Source: Fortiea sp. LEGE XX443
GTDB taxonomy: Bacteria; Cyanobacteriota; Cyanobacteriia; Cyanobacteriales; Nostocaceae
Length of the DNA stretch: 64,000 bases
Direction: 5' to 3'
Assembly (NCBI RefSeq): GCF_015206815.1
Contig: NZ_JADEXZ010000003.1
Location: forward strand, 1 to 64,000
Each line of letters begins with the position of its first letter. Position 1 is the first letter of the stretch. This document shows, one piece after another, positions 1 to 8,673 of this stretch. The translations under genes were made by a program, and so were the position numbers. The notes under the pieces are model-generated. The model saw only the letters and a list, made by a program, of their open reading frames with translations, was not told where the DNA came from and made no database searches.

Positions 1-108
1 TATCCCTCAACTTTCATTGGGATTTGCTAAACTTCAAGCCATTGTTTATAGGCTCACTTCCCCAATTTTTATATTCCTAACTCACCCTGAATTCTATTTT
101 TCCTCTGC

Positions 109-501
109 CTAAAGTGACACAACAGGGATAAATACTATACCTACCAAGCAAAACAGAACAGTATAAATATTGATGCCATACTTGCGCTGCCATTTCTCAA
201 AGTTGGAAAGTAGCAAGTTTGCTTCCTTGGGTAGTAACGCCACAATGCCAGTTCCAAACGCGAGTGATGCCATCACCATGTGGTGGAGTGAGATATCTGC
301 AATCATCAAGCCCGTACCAACTGCCATCAGTCCGGCAATGCTGGCGTTTTCTTTCCAGTTGCGCTTTTTGCGGCGGGTGGAAGCGGGGTATCCGTATTCT
401 TCGTTGGAAGGAATGCGATCTGCGCTTCTCTGCGAGACGCTCCGCGAACGCAGCAGCGCTTCGCTATCGCTACCAAAATCAGATTCGTAGTCTGTTTTCA
501 T
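109..501 (-). CDS. Small membrane protein of unknown function
   Basis: A 130-residue protein with no family that I recognise. Residues 1-50 are hydrophilic and basic. Three hydrophobic segments follow, at about 53-70, 72-92 and 112-130, so it is probably an inner-membrane protein. Part of the N-terminal half (about residues 11-29, rich in Arg and Ser) is encoded by a GC-rich dispersed repeat at 415-470, so this stretch is probably an in-frame repeat insertion rather than a conserved domain. No operon partner is visible. Confidence 0.55.
   Translation of the reverse strand: MKTDYESDFGSDSEALLRSRSVSQRSADRIPSNEEYGYPASTRRKKRNWKENASIAGLMAVGTGLMIADISLHHMVMASLAFGTGIVALLPKEANLLLSNFEKWQRKYGINIYTVLFCLVGIVFIPVVSL
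415..470. repeat. GC-rich dispersed repeat of the Nostoc type, inside a coding region
   Basis: About 56 bp, much more GC-rich than its surroundings. It starts with GCGATC, ends with GCTATCGC, and contains the internal unit GAGACGCTCCGCGAACG. This pattern is typical of the short dispersed repeats scattered through Nostoc genomes. It lies in frame within the membrane-protein gene at 109-501. Confidence 0.6.
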
Positions 502-1338
502 AAAAAGATTATTTCAGAAATTAGTGGATGAGACTTTGTAGAGTAACTAAGGTCGAATCACTGCTTTTTACCAAAGTTTTGATTGGAGTAAATATTTGCT
601 CCAACTTCTCACTTGTGAAATTATTTTATGAGATTAATAACCGTGAAATCATCTAAAAATTTTCTATTTTTAGACACTATGTTTTTCAGTAAATCCTTCA
701 TTAAAAAATTAGAAAAATTCGATTGACAACTTTCAATAATTAAATCAGTGGTTTATTTCATAATGTTTACCTTTTGGTATTTATCATGCTGAAGGAAAGC
801 TTTGATATGTGCAAAGCTTCCAAATCCGCTTTTAATGAGGCATAAGAAAATTTCATTCAAAAATAGTCAGAGCGATGGACTCTTACCATTTCAACGGTGC
901 TACTGCCGATGCATCTGTGTCAAATATGGGTATGGAATTGGATGCAAACGAAAGCCTTGAATCCAAAAAGGCGAAGAGTGCAGATAAACGGGCTATTAGG
1001 TTGATTTTTCAAATTTTTATTGCAGATTTGGCTAAAAACAGTATAGTATGTTTTTTATTGCGTTCAGATAGTATTATTTCTGAGTATCTCAGGAAACGAA
1101 TTTTGCTATCTACCTTTAGATAATTTTTTACTAAAAATAATCTCTATGAGAAAGATTTTTTAACTAATAATGAAACTCATTCGTCGAAAGAGATTACACC
1201 TGTATCTTTAGTCCCTAAAATCGCTTCTAGTTCGGCTCTAGAACGCGTATCAGCCGCAGTAAACAGACAGAACTCATAATTAGCCAGAATTTTTCAACTT
1301 TCCGCTCTAGATATGGTTCAAAATGCTCAAAATATGAT
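502..1338. other. Gene-poor AT-rich stretch with an unidentified C-terminal remnant
   Basis: No gene here can be supported with confidence. The reverse strand at about 1183-1290 encodes an open stretch ending TKDTGVISFDE and a stop. It has an in-frame TGA just upstream and looks like the tail of a decayed gene, which I cannot identify. A plus-strand frame at 875-1123 has no recognisable domain and irregular composition. Confidence 0.3.
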
Positions 1339-1548
1339 TCAAATCACAAGGATAATCCCAATTGCTATTAACCCAGCACCGATCGCATAATGCAACACAG
1401 CAGTAGCGCGATCGCCAATCAAGGGACGAAAAAATTTTCGACTTGCGTTATTCCAGTATGCGGAAGGCTTGTAGTAAGTCAGGATAATCGTGATTAAGCC
1501 TGAAAGGATAGAGGCAATGGCACTGGCACGTTGCATTGATTTAAGCAC
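1339..1548 (-). CDS. Small hydrophobic protein
   Basis: 69 residues with two probable membrane segments (about 8-26 and 51-69) separated by a basic loop. It begins 3 bp after the stop of the ZIP-like fragment and would be co-transcribed with it. I do not recognise the family. Confidence 0.4.
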   Translation of the reverse strand: MLKSMQRASAIASILSGLITIILTYYKPSAYWNNASRKFFRPLIGDRATAVLHYAIGAGLIAIGIILVI

Positions 1549-1551
1549 TCA

Positions 1552-1829
1552 CTACAGTGCTGTTACATACATCATAGCTAGACCTAGAACAAATTCAAAA
1601 AAACTCGCTTGAGACAACAGCCACGAGCCACCCTGCTTTTGTGCAGTGCGTGTCAAGTATGACCCCACTTCAACAATTACTTGCAACACAGATCCTGCGC
1701 TAATGCTGAAAAAAATACCGCCCAAATCGGAGTAAATACGAACGCCCCGATCCAAGTGCCAATCACAGCAGGCAAACCTGCTAAAGATGCTTCGAGTGTG
1801 CCTGCGAAGCTTGTTTTATTGAATAGCAT
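1552..1829 (-). pseudogene. ZIP-family metal transporter, C-terminal fragment with a frameshift
   Basis: Read from the ATG at 1829, the reverse strand gives a stretch that includes GLPAVIGTWIGAF, then FTPIWAVFF. The frame then slips at a run of seven T (about 1709-1715 on the reverse complement) and resumes as SISAGSVLQVIVEVGSYL in the frame that stops at 1552. One extra T would join the halves into the last two or three helices of a ZIP (Zn/Fe permease) protein, whose family signature includes this kind of G-rich helix followed by QVIxE. The N-terminal two thirds are absent. The family assignment rests on short motifs. Confidence 0.5.
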
Positions 1830-1834
1830 TGACT

Positions 1835-2323
1835 TTAAAGATTTATACGAAATCTAGCTACACCTATAGGTATTTCTGTATTAGTGCCAACAAGATTAAC
1901 AGATAAATGGTAGACAGGGCCATTACCAAGAAATGGTTGTTTAACATTCTTGATGTCAATTTTTAGCTTAGTGTTAGGAGCAACTGGTTCAGCAAAAGCT
2001 AATAGTATAGTTTTGCCATTCACAGAAACAGTCGTCTTAACTTCTTTACCATTTTCTTCGCTTACAACAACATCATTAGTATTATCGCTCCACCTGACGG
2101 TACTTGGAACTTTAACTTTTAACTGTGAAACACTCTTGCTATTTTTGGGAATGTGGACTCGCAAAGTGTGCCTAACACGTGACCAGCGAGTCTGAGGAAA
2201 TTGATAGTTACCATCGACATGAGGAAGACTATCATTTTCGTCATTAGCATTTGCATAGTGGGTGGGAAATAAAAATGCAGTAGCTAAAGTAGATATAGCA
2301 ACATAAAGTAACATTTTTTTCAT
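1835..2323 (-). CDS. DUF2808 family secreted protein (copy 1)
   Basis: I chose the ATG at 2323 because it starts a normal signal peptide (MKKMLLYVAISTLATAFLF, then cleavage near YANA). An upstream in-frame Met at 2356 would bury it. The mature part contains the WSRVRHTLRVHIPKN and IPIGVARFRI segments of DUF2808, a cyanobacterial family of exported proteins of unknown function. It is paralogous to the gene at 2541-3005, and the same regulatory repeat precedes both. Location beside metal-transport genes suggests, but does not prove, a link to metal stress in the envelope. Confidence 0.75.
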   Translation of the reverse strand: MKKMLLYVAISTLATAFLFPTHYANANDENDSLPHVDGNYQFPQTRWSRVRHTLRVHIPKNSKSVSQLKVKVPSTVRWSDNTNDVVVSEENGKEVKTTVSVNGKTILLAFAEPVAPNTKLKIDIKNVKQPFLGNGPVYHLSVNLVGTNTEIPIGVARFRINL

Positions 2324-2497
2324 ATTGACGATTAATTTAAACAGTAATGTCCGCAAATCTTTAGGTTAGTGCTTTATAGGTTGCTATAAACTCATACAAA
2401 AGAATTACGTAAAGATACAATTAAATAACTCCTATATTTATATATAAATCAGGAGAAATTAAAGTTCTAACTCTATTGAATAGTTTGACAGGTCTTA

Positions 2498-2515
2498 ATG
2501 AAATTGGGGTGAAAT
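2498..2515. promoter_or_regulatory. Direct-repeat regulatory motif A
   Basis: ATGAAAT and GTGAAAT, with starts 11 bp apart, preceded by TAGTTTGACAGGTC. It lies about 175 bp upstream of the DUF2808 copy 1 start. The 11-bp period is what OmpR-family regulators recognise as tandem half-sites. Matching copies are at 3090, 11687 and 20855. Confidence 0.5.
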
Positions 2516-2540
2516 TTTTGATTAATGTAAAATTTAAATA

Positions 2541-3005
2541 TTAAAATGTAGGAAATTGAGCCACACCAATGGGAATCTCTAGCTCACTACCAACGACTTT
2601 GGCCGAAAATCGGTATACCGAGGCTGGTCCAGTAGTTGGCTGTTGAACTTTATTAAAGTTAACTAAGAGTTTATTATTAGAAATAACCTGTTCAGGAAAA
2701 TCTATAATAATCTGTCTGCCATTAACGGAAATATTAGTATTAATCCTCTGACCATTCACATCCAAGACATTAATGTCATTACTCACTGCTACAGTAGATG
2801 GAGTTTCAATAATAAGTTGAGAAAGAGCATTGTTATTTTCGGGAATGTTTACTCGAAAAGTATGTTTTACAAAACGCCAGCTATTAGTAGGATATTGCAA
2901 ATTATTATCAATATTAGTCTCCTTAGCATTTGCAGAATCAAGGAAAATCAAAGCTATAGTGCTAATAGCAAACACTGTACCTATATAAATCGATGTTTTC
3001 TTCAT
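2541..3005 (-). CDS. DUF2808 family secreted protein (copy 2)
   Basis: 154 residues with an N-terminal signal peptide (about 1-27, ending near SANA) and the DUF2808 body: WRFVKHTFRVNIPEN near residue 43 and EIPIGVAQF at the C terminus. It is similar along its length to the product of 1835-2323, which suggests local duplication. The two genes are separated by about 217 bp and each has its own copy of the direct-repeat motif, so they are probably transcribed separately under the same control. Function unknown. Confidence 0.75.
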   Translation of the reverse strand: MKKTSIYIGTVFAISTIALIFLDSANAKETNIDNNLQYPTNSWRFVKHTFRVNIPENNNALSQLIIETPSTVAVSNDINVLDVNGQRINTNISVNGRQIIIDFPEQVISNNKLLVNFNKVQQPTTGPASVYRFSAKVVGSELEIPIGVAQFPTF

Positions 3006-3089
3006 CTTGAATTGTTAAACAACAATTATGTCAAATATGTTACGAGGTTCAATGAATAGACCTTTAAATAATAAGTTTGACAGGTCAGG

Positions 3090-3107
3090 ATGAAATTAGG
3101 GTGAAAT
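3090..3107. promoter_or_regulatory. Direct-repeat regulatory motif B
   Basis: ATGAAAT and GTGAAAT, 11 bp apart, preceded by AAGTTTGACAGGTCA. It lies 85-100 bp upstream of the DUF2808 copy 2 start and is the closest match to motif A, including its left flank. Confidence 0.5.
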
Positions 3108-3253
3108 TTTGGCTAGTTCAAAAAATAATTTATTGATGTTGTGGTAGGTAGCTAAACCTGAACTCAAACTTTAGTTACTGCCACAAAAAATTCAATATTT
3201 TCAGTCTCAAGAACTAACAAGATCGTGAAAATCAGTTGCAGATGATATTAAAA

Positions 3254-3295
3254 AATCAGGCTTTTAGTTGTAATACTACAATTAAAAGTCTGATT
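3254..3295 (-). terminator. Rho-independent terminator of the TPR gene
   Basis: Two 19-nt arms pair with only two G-T type mismatches around a 4-nt loop (ATAC). On the reverse strand the stem is followed by TTTTTAAT. It lies about 126 bp beyond the stop of the TPR gene at 3421. The stem is AT-rich but long. Confidence 0.55.
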
Positions 3296-3420
3296 CTGCA
3301 TCAAAGCATAAGTTTAAACGGCTCAATAATAGTATAGAGACATCAAAGTGAAATTAAGATGAAAATTGAGCATGACTAAAGAGAAAATTAGTGTTTACTA
3401 TCATTCACCCGAACAAATTA

Positions 3421-4098
3421 TTAACGCTGAATTTGCTGAATCAGGGCTTGTGTTTGTTGATAAGCTTGGGTATCACCTTGTTTAAGAAACAGGTTTGCAG
3501 CTTGCTGAAGGTCTGTAACAGCACTATTACTGTCTCCTAAAGCATATTGTGCCAGTCCTCGGTTCCCATAGGCATCAGCTAGGTTAGGATTGATTTGTAG
3601 TGCTTGGTTAAAGTCTGCGATCGCTTGTTGATGATTACCCTGTCTAAAATGAGCAAGTCCTAAATTATAGTAACCGTCTTGTGAGGTCGGATCAATTTTT
3701 ATTGTTTGCTTAAAGTCAGCAATGGCTTTCTGAAAATCTCCTAGTTCTACATAAGAAATTCCCCGACCATTATAAGCATCTGTATGCTTGGGATTTAACC
3801 GCAGTGCTAGGTTAAAGTCAGAGATTGCGGCACTAAAGTCTCTCAATTGAGATTTAGCTAAACCTCGAAGGCAAAAACCCTCGTAATATCGTGGATTCAG
3901 CTGCACTACAGAGTTAAAATCTGCGATCGCATCATTGAAGTTACCTTGGTTAAGCTTTTGCACCCCTTGGTTGTAATAATCTTGAAAATTCGCCGCCTTC
4001 AGAGGTAATTGTGCTTCCCGCGCCGAGACAGCAATAGGTATGACACCCAGTAGACTTGTTATTCCCAGGATGGCTATTGTTCGCTTGATATGGTTCAT
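3421..4098 (-). CDS. Secreted TPR-repeat protein
   Basis: I prefer the ATG at 4098 over the upstream Met at 4122 because it places a signal peptide (MNHIKRTIAILGITSLLGVI) at the N terminus. The rest is about five tandem tetratricopeptide repeats with the canonical pattern: AIADFNSVVQLNP, AISDFNLALRLNP, AIADFKQTIKIDP and AIADFNQALQINP are visible. TPR proteins act as protein-protein scaffolds, and the signal peptide puts this one in the periplasm or thylakoid lumen. A terminator follows at 3254-3295. Partner unknown. Confidence 0.8.
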   Translation of the reverse strand: MNHIKRTIAILGITSLLGVIPIAVSAREAQLPLKAANFQDYYNQGVQKLNQGNFNDAIADFNSVVQLNPRYYEGFCLRGLAKSQLRDFSAAISDFNLALRLNPKHTDAYNGRGISYVELGDFQKAIADFKQTIKIDPTSQDGYYNLGLAHFRQGNHQQAIADFNQALQINPNLADAYGNRGLAQYALGDSNSAVTDLQQAANLFLKQGDTQAYQQTQALIQQIQR

Positions 4099-4155
4099 AG
4101 CTTTACCCTTTACTTGCAGCATGACGTTGGATTGCCAAGGAGTTGTTCTTTCATT

Positions 4156-5484
4156 TTAACTGGGAACTGATAACAGCCATCCCAAAAGACTTTGTAATAG
4201 CAGCCAAGCATTTAAGCCAACGATGACAATAGCAACTCCCCAGGCTAAAGATTTTAACCACAAAGGATTAACAAACTCACCCATCAAGCGGCGATTACTA
4301 GTAAACATTACTAATGGAATCACTGCAAACGGTAACTGCAAGCTGAGGATAACTTGACTAAGAACGATGAGGCGACTTGTACTATCTTCCCCAAAGATAA
4401 TAATCGTAATTAACGCTGGAATAATAGCAAGCAAACGGGTAACTAAACGGCGTAACCAGGACGGAAGGCGAAATTGTAAAAATCCTTCCATCACAATCTG
4501 CCCAGCCAGGGTTGCAGTCAGTGTTGAACTTTGACCAGAGGCAAGTAAAGCAATTCCAAAGATGGCACTAGCAGCACTAACTCCTAACAATGGTGAAAGC
4601 AGTTTGTAAGCATCTTGAATTTCTGCCACATTCTGATTCCCAGAGAAATGAAATGTGGCCGCAGACACAATTAAAATAGCTGAGTTAATAAACAATGCCA
4701 ACGACAGAGCAAAAGTTGAATCAATTGTGCCAAACTTAATTGCTTCCCATCTTTTGTTAGAAGTTGGTTGCCAATCACGGGTCTGCACAATAGAGGAGTG
4801 TAAATATAAGTTGTGAGGCATCACGGTTGCGCCTAAAATGCCAATGGCAATGTAGAGCATTTCTGGATTTTGTAAAATTTCTCGCTTGGGCAAATATCCT
4901 AACAAAATTCCCCCCATATCAGGTCGGGAGAACAGAATTTCCGCTGTGAAACATAAGCCTACGGTTGCTACCAGCATTATTACCAAGGCTTCTGTATAGC
5001 GAAAGCCTTTATGTTGCAAGAATAGTAAGACTATGACATCTAGCGCAGTGATGCACACACCCCACACCAAGGGAATACCGAATAAAAGTTGCAGCGCGAT
5101 CGCACTTCCTAGTAGTTCTGCTAAGTCACAAGCTGCAATAGCAATCTCGCACAGTACCCACAAACAAAAGCTTATCTTCGGACTGAAATAGTCTCGACAA
5201 GCCTGTGCCAAATCTCGCCCTGTAGCAACACCCAAACGTACACATAGCGATTGCAGTAATATCGCCATCAGGTTAGACAGCAAAATGACTGTCAACAAGG
5301 TGTAGCCAAACTTAGCCCCCCCAGCGATGTCTGTAGCCCAGTTTCCAGGGTCGATATATCCCACTGAAACGAGATATCCTGGCCCTGCATAAGCCAGCAT
5401 TTTACGCCAAAAGCTCTTGCTGTTGGGGACTCTGATGCTGCGGTGAACTTCGCTTAAGCTGGGTTTGTTTTCTGGTATAGCCAT
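4156..5484 (-). CDS. mntH: NRAMP-family proton-coupled divalent metal importer (MntH)
   Basis: 442 residues, the usual length for bacterial MntH, with about 11 hydrophobic segments. The metal-binding DPGN of helix 1 is at residues 45-48, preceded by GPGYLVSVGYI. The helix 6 MPHN motif is at 222-225, followed by LYLHSS. These residues coordinate Mn2+ or Fe2+ in the family. The protein imports divalent metal, mainly Mn2+, at the plasma membrane using the proton gradient. It stands alone between the TPR gene and the ZiaR cassette. No MntR or Fur box is obvious upstream. The assignment is firm; the preferred metal is inferred from the family. Confidence 0.93.
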   Translation of the reverse strand: MAIPENKPSLSEVHRSIRVPNSKSFWRKMLAYAGPGYLVSVGYIDPGNWATDIAGGAKFGYTLLTVILLSNLMAILLQSLCVRLGVATGRDLAQACRDYFSPKISFCLWVLCEIAIAACDLAELLGSAIALQLLFGIPLVWGVCITALDVIVLLFLQHKGFRYTEALVIMLVATVGLCFTAEILFSRPDMGGILLGYLPKREILQNPEMLYIAIGILGATVMPHNLYLHSSIVQTRDWQPTSNKRWEAIKFGTIDSTFALSLALFINSAILIVSAATFHFSGNQNVAEIQDAYKLLSPLLGVSAASAIFGIALLASGQSSTLTATLAGQIVMEGFLQFRLPSWLRRLVTRLLAIIPALITIIIFGEDSTSRLIVLSQVILSLQLPFAVIPLVMFTSNRRLMGEFVNPLWLKSLAWGVAIVIVGLNAWLLLQSLLGWLLSVPS

Positions 5485-5702
5485 TTATTCTGCCGAAGAG
5501 ATTTTCATATTTCTCTCATAATGTCAAAAAATCTGGCAGAAATATCAATATACTGAATATAGATATTTATATATGTACTCATATCTGTACTCAGACATAG
5601 AAAAGAGCATTTGTAACTGCTGTCACAAATATTTTTATAAAGATTAGTTTAGATGGAATTGCATAACCTTTTTATACACTATTGTTAAAAACAAGGCTCA
5701 GC

Positions 5703-6104
5703 TTAATCCTTTACCTCTCTCAAATGTTCTGAAACTTCTGTGTAAAGGTTGATAATATGGCGGTCAGCCAAACTGTAATAGACATTACGCCCTTCTCGCC
5801 GATATTTCACCAAGCGTTGCGATCGCAAAATTCGTAATTGGTGCGATACCGCCGACTCACTGACCTTGACAGCAGCAGCTAAATCGCAGACACAGAGTTC
5901 TCGATGAGCTAACGCAGACATCAAACGCAAACGGTTGGGATCGGCCAAGGCACTAAAAAACTCTGCCATCTGTTGCGCCCGATCGATCGGCATTACCTCT
6001 GACTGCACCTGACGTACCTGCTCAAGATGGACGAGATGCGTGTCGCAACTGGGTAGATCCTGGCTGGGAAAAGACTGTGATTTTGATGACGATGATTTGC
6101 TCAT
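5703..6104 (-). CDS. ziaR: ZiaR/SmtB-type zinc-sensing ArsR-family repressor
   Basis: I chose the Met at 6104 (MSKSSSSKSQSF) because it gives 133 residues and the N terminus known for Synechocystis ZiaR. A start at 6164 would add 20 residues and almost touch the operator. The protein has an N-terminal CDTHLVHLEQVRQV segment, the winged helix with ELCVCDLA and SESAVSHQLRILR in the recognition helix, and the C-terminal alpha-5 zinc site D-x-H-x10-H-x2-E (DRHIINLYTEVSEHLRE). Zinc binding there releases the repressor from DNA. It is divergent from the P-type ATPase gene it most probably controls, with the operator between them. Confidence 0.9.
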   Translation of the reverse strand: MSKSSSSKSQSFPSQDLPSCDTHLVHLEQVRQVQSEVMPIDRAQQMAEFFSALADPNRLRLMSALAHRELCVCDLAAAVKVSESAVSHQLRILRSQRLVKYRREGRNVYYSLADRHIINLYTEVSEHLREVKD

Positions 6105-6171
6105 AGAACTTGGAGTTAGCTGCAAAGCGCAGGATGCAGATTCAGTATAGGAAATGATTCTCATTCTAACA

Positions 6172-6206
6172 CATGAATATCTGAGAATATCTTCAGATAT
6201 TTCATG
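6172..6206. promoter_or_regulatory. SmtB/ZiaR-type operator between ziaR and ziaA
   Basis: A near-perfect inverted repeat: CATGAATATCTGA, 8 bp, TCAGATATTTCATG. One extra T in the right arm is the only difference. The TGAATAT/ATATTTCA half-sites resemble known SmtB and ZiaR operators. It lies 52 bp before the ATPase start and 68 bp before the preferred ziaR start, so one repressor could control both genes. Confidence 0.7.
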
Positions 6207-6257
6207 ATTTATGTTAAAGTTCAGAAAAGTTCTTCCTCAACCGTGGATTAAACCCCT

Positions 6258-8513
6258 ATGGCTCAAACTCCATCGCTCAAAACTCAGCAGATGCAGATAG
6301 GTGGTATGGACTGCACAGGCTGCAAGATGAAGATAGAAGGTAGCCTGGAACGATTGAGAGGGGTGAGTGAAGCATCTGTAACGGTGGCAACTGGGCGGTT
6401 AACAGTGACCTACGATCCGCAGCAGGTGAGCGAGGTAACAATCCAAGAGCGAGTCAAGTCACTGGGCTATACCATTGAAAACCCAAAATCGCCCGCACCT
6501 AAAACTTCCACTAAAGCGCCCAACCATCACCACCATCATGGTGAAGGACACAACCATGACCATGATTGTGCAGGGCATAGTCATGAAGATGGTCATACTC
6601 ACGACGAGCATGACGAGGAAGATGAACACGATCATGGTCACTCTCACGGTGCTGGCGAATTTAATCTTAAGAAAGAACTACCACCCGTACTGATAGCGAT
6701 CGCTTTGTTTACCATTGCCATTGTGTTTGAAAAACCCTTACACAACACACCCTACAACATTGCTGAATTTGCCGTAATTATTCCAGCTTATTTGTTAAGT
6801 GGTTGGACAGTGCTGAAAACGGCTGGAAGGAACATTCTCCGAGGGCAAATCTTTGATGAAAACTTTTTGATGACGATCGCAACCTTGGGCGCACTCGCCA
6901 TTCATCAGCTGCCTGAAGCCGTTGCCGTAATGTTGTTCTTTCGGGTTGGGGAGTTGTTTCAGGAATACTCAGTCGGGCGATCGCGCCGTTCGATTAAAGC
7001 GTTGCTAGAAGTTCGTCCCGATACCGCTAACCTGAAAGTAAATGGCACAATCAAACAGGTTTCCCCAGAAAAAATCAACGTCGGAGACTTGATTTTAGTG
7101 AAACCAGGCGAGAAAGTACCGCTTGATGGTGAAATTCTTGAGGGTAACTCCCAAGTCGATACTTCAGCTCTCACAGGAGAGTCAGTCCCCCGCACCGTGA
7201 AACCTGGAGATACCATTCTCGCAGGCATGATTAATAAATCGGGTGTGCTGACGATTCGAGTCACGAAACTGTTTGGCGAATCATCGATTGCCAAGGTGCT
7301 TGACTTAGTGGAAAATGCCACCAGCAAAAAAGCATCTACTGAGAAATTTATTACTAAGTTTGCCCGCTACTATACACCCGTTGTAGTCTTTCTCTCACTA
7401 GGGATTGCCCTGTTACCTCCCCTACTGATTCCAGGAGCAAATCGAGCAGACTGGGTATATCGGGCTTTGGTGCTACTGGTCATTTCCTGCCCCTGCGGAC
7501 TAGTAATTAGTATTCCTCTGGGTTATTTTGGTGGAATTGGGGGAGCCGCCAAGCGGGGAATTTTGGTCAAAGGCTCGACGTTCCTAGATGCGCTGACTAC
7601 GGTAAAAACTGTTGTGTTTGATAAAACGGGAACCTTAACCAAAGGCACATTTCAAGTTACCCAAGTTGTGACAAAAAATGGGTTTTCTGAGTCGGAATTG
7701 CTGACCTTGGCAGCGAAAGCCGAATCTCACTCAAATCATCCGGTAGCACAGTCGATTCTCCAAGCTTACGCTCAACCAATTGCTGAATCTGAGGTTACAG
7801 ATTACGAAGAAATTCCGGGACATGGTATCCGGGCAGTTGTTCAAAATCAAGTCGTGATAGCAGGCAACGATCGCCTCTTACATCGAGAAAAAATTGACCA
7901 TAACACTTGTGATGTCGCAGGTACAGTGGTTCATTTGGCAGTAGATGGACGCTACGCCGGATACATTCTCATTGCAGACGAAATCAAAGAAGATGCTCTT
8001 CAAGCCATTCGAGATTTGAAACGAATGGGTGTAGAGAAAACTGTGATGCTGACGGGAGATAATCAGGTGGTTGCTTCCTCTGTGGCTCGTCAACTCGGTT
8101 TAGATACTTTCATCGCCGAATTGCTACCAGAAGGAAAAGTAGACGAAATCGAAAAACTGCTAGACCTATCTGGCAAAGCAAAACTCGCATTCGTCGGCGA
8201 TGGCATTAATGATGCGCCTGTAATTGCTAGAGCCGATGTCGGTATAGCAATGGGTGGTTTAGGGTCAGATGCTGCCATTGAAACTGCTGATGTCGTGCTA
8301 ATGACAGATGCTCCCTCTAAGGTGGCAGAAGCCATCAAAGTTGCCCAGAAAACCCGTCAAATCGTAGTGCAAAATATTGTAGTAGCACTAGCAATTAAGG
8401 CACTCTTTATTGCGCTAGGAAGCATTGGACTGGCAACACTTTGGGAAGCCGTGTTTGCAGATGTGGGTGTAGCACTGTTGGCAATTCTCAATGCTACCCG
8501 CATTGCTAAGTAG
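6258..8513 (+). CDS. ziaA: Zinc/cadmium-exporting P1B-type ATPase (ZiaA-like)
   Basis: 751 residues. In order: a heavy-metal-associated domain with GMDCTGC at 16-22, a loop at about 90-130 very rich in His, Asp and Glu (HHHHHGEGHNHDHDC), membrane segments, the transport motif CPC at 411-413 in SCPCGLVIS, the phosphorylation motif DKTGT at 455-459, the SHSNHP motif of heavy-metal pumps, and the hinge GDGINDAP. CPC with GLVIS is typical of Zn2+/Cd2+/Pb2+ exporters rather than Cu+ pumps. The His-rich loop matches ZiaA and would bind cytosolic Zn2+. It is divergent from ziaR with the operator between; a short CDF-like gene follows 160 bp downstream. Confidence 0.92.
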   Translation: MAQTPSLKTQQMQIGGMDCTGCKMKIEGSLERLRGVSEASVTVATGRLTVTYDPQQVSEVTIQERVKSLGYTIENPKSPAPKTSTKAPNHHHHHGEGHNHDHDCAGHSHEDGHTHDEHDEEDEHDHGHSHGAGEFNLKKELPPVLIAIALFTIAIVFEKPLHNTPYNIAEFAVIIPAYLLSGWTVLKTAGRNILRGQIFDENFLMTIATLGALAIHQLPEAVAVMLFFRVGELFQEYSVGRSRRSIKALLEVRPDTANLKVNGTIKQVSPEKINVGDLILVKPGEKVPLDGEILEGNSQVDTSALTGESVPRTVKPGDTILAGMINKSGVLTIRVTKLFGESSIAKVLDLVENATSKKASTEKFITKFARYYTPVVVFLSLGIALLPPLLIPGANRADWVYRALVLLVISCPCGLVISIPLGYFGGIGGAAKRGILVKGSTFLDALTTVKTVVFDKTGTLTKGTFQVTQVVTKNGFSESELLTLAAKAESHSNHPVAQSILQAYAQPIAESEVTDYEEIPGHGIRAVVQNQVVIAGNDRLLHREKIDHNTCDVAGTVVHLAVDGRYAGYILIADEIKEDALQAIRDLKRMGVEKTVMLTGDNQVVASSVARQLGLDTFIAELLPEGKVDEIEKLLDLSGKAKLAFVGDGINDAPVIARADVGIAMGGLGSDAAIETADVVLMTDAPSKVAEAIKVAQKTRQIVVQNIVVALAIKALFIALGSIGLATLWEAVFADVGVALLAILNATRIAK

Positions 8514-8673
8514 TGGACTGTGCTTTCAGGAGTAGTCGCTCTCTAGAGCAGTCGGAGTATAGGTTAGGACAGTCCTGATTACTCAAAACCTATCACCAAC
8601 CGCATTTTCACTCAGTACGCTGCTCAACGCCCCGCTGACGCTAACAGCACTTTTCTCTAGCTTCTATTAAATT

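Larger units (their letters stand above)
3006..3420. other. Intergenic region with motif B, a weaker motif C and a terminator
   Basis: This 415-bp gap holds the regulatory motif at 3090-3107, a long stem-loop at 3254-3295 and a weaker motif copy at 3348-3365 (GTGAAAT and ATGAAAA, 11 bp apart). I see no gene in it. The weaker copy lies between the TPR gene stop and its likely terminator, so it may not be functional. Confidence 0.5.

Noticed and set aside
875-1123. 82-residue plus-strand frame in the left intergenic region
   Set aside because: No ribosome binding site, no recognisable domain and irregular composition. It may contain decayed coding DNA but cannot be supported as a gene.
3348-3365. 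Fifth copy of the direct-repeat motif
   Set aside because: Mismatched, and it lies between the TPR gene stop and its likely terminator, so I do not count it as a promoter site.
6459-6693. Met- and His-rich frames overlapping the His-rich loop of the ATPase
   Set aside because: They are shadows of the repetitive His/Asp codons in the true ATPase frame.
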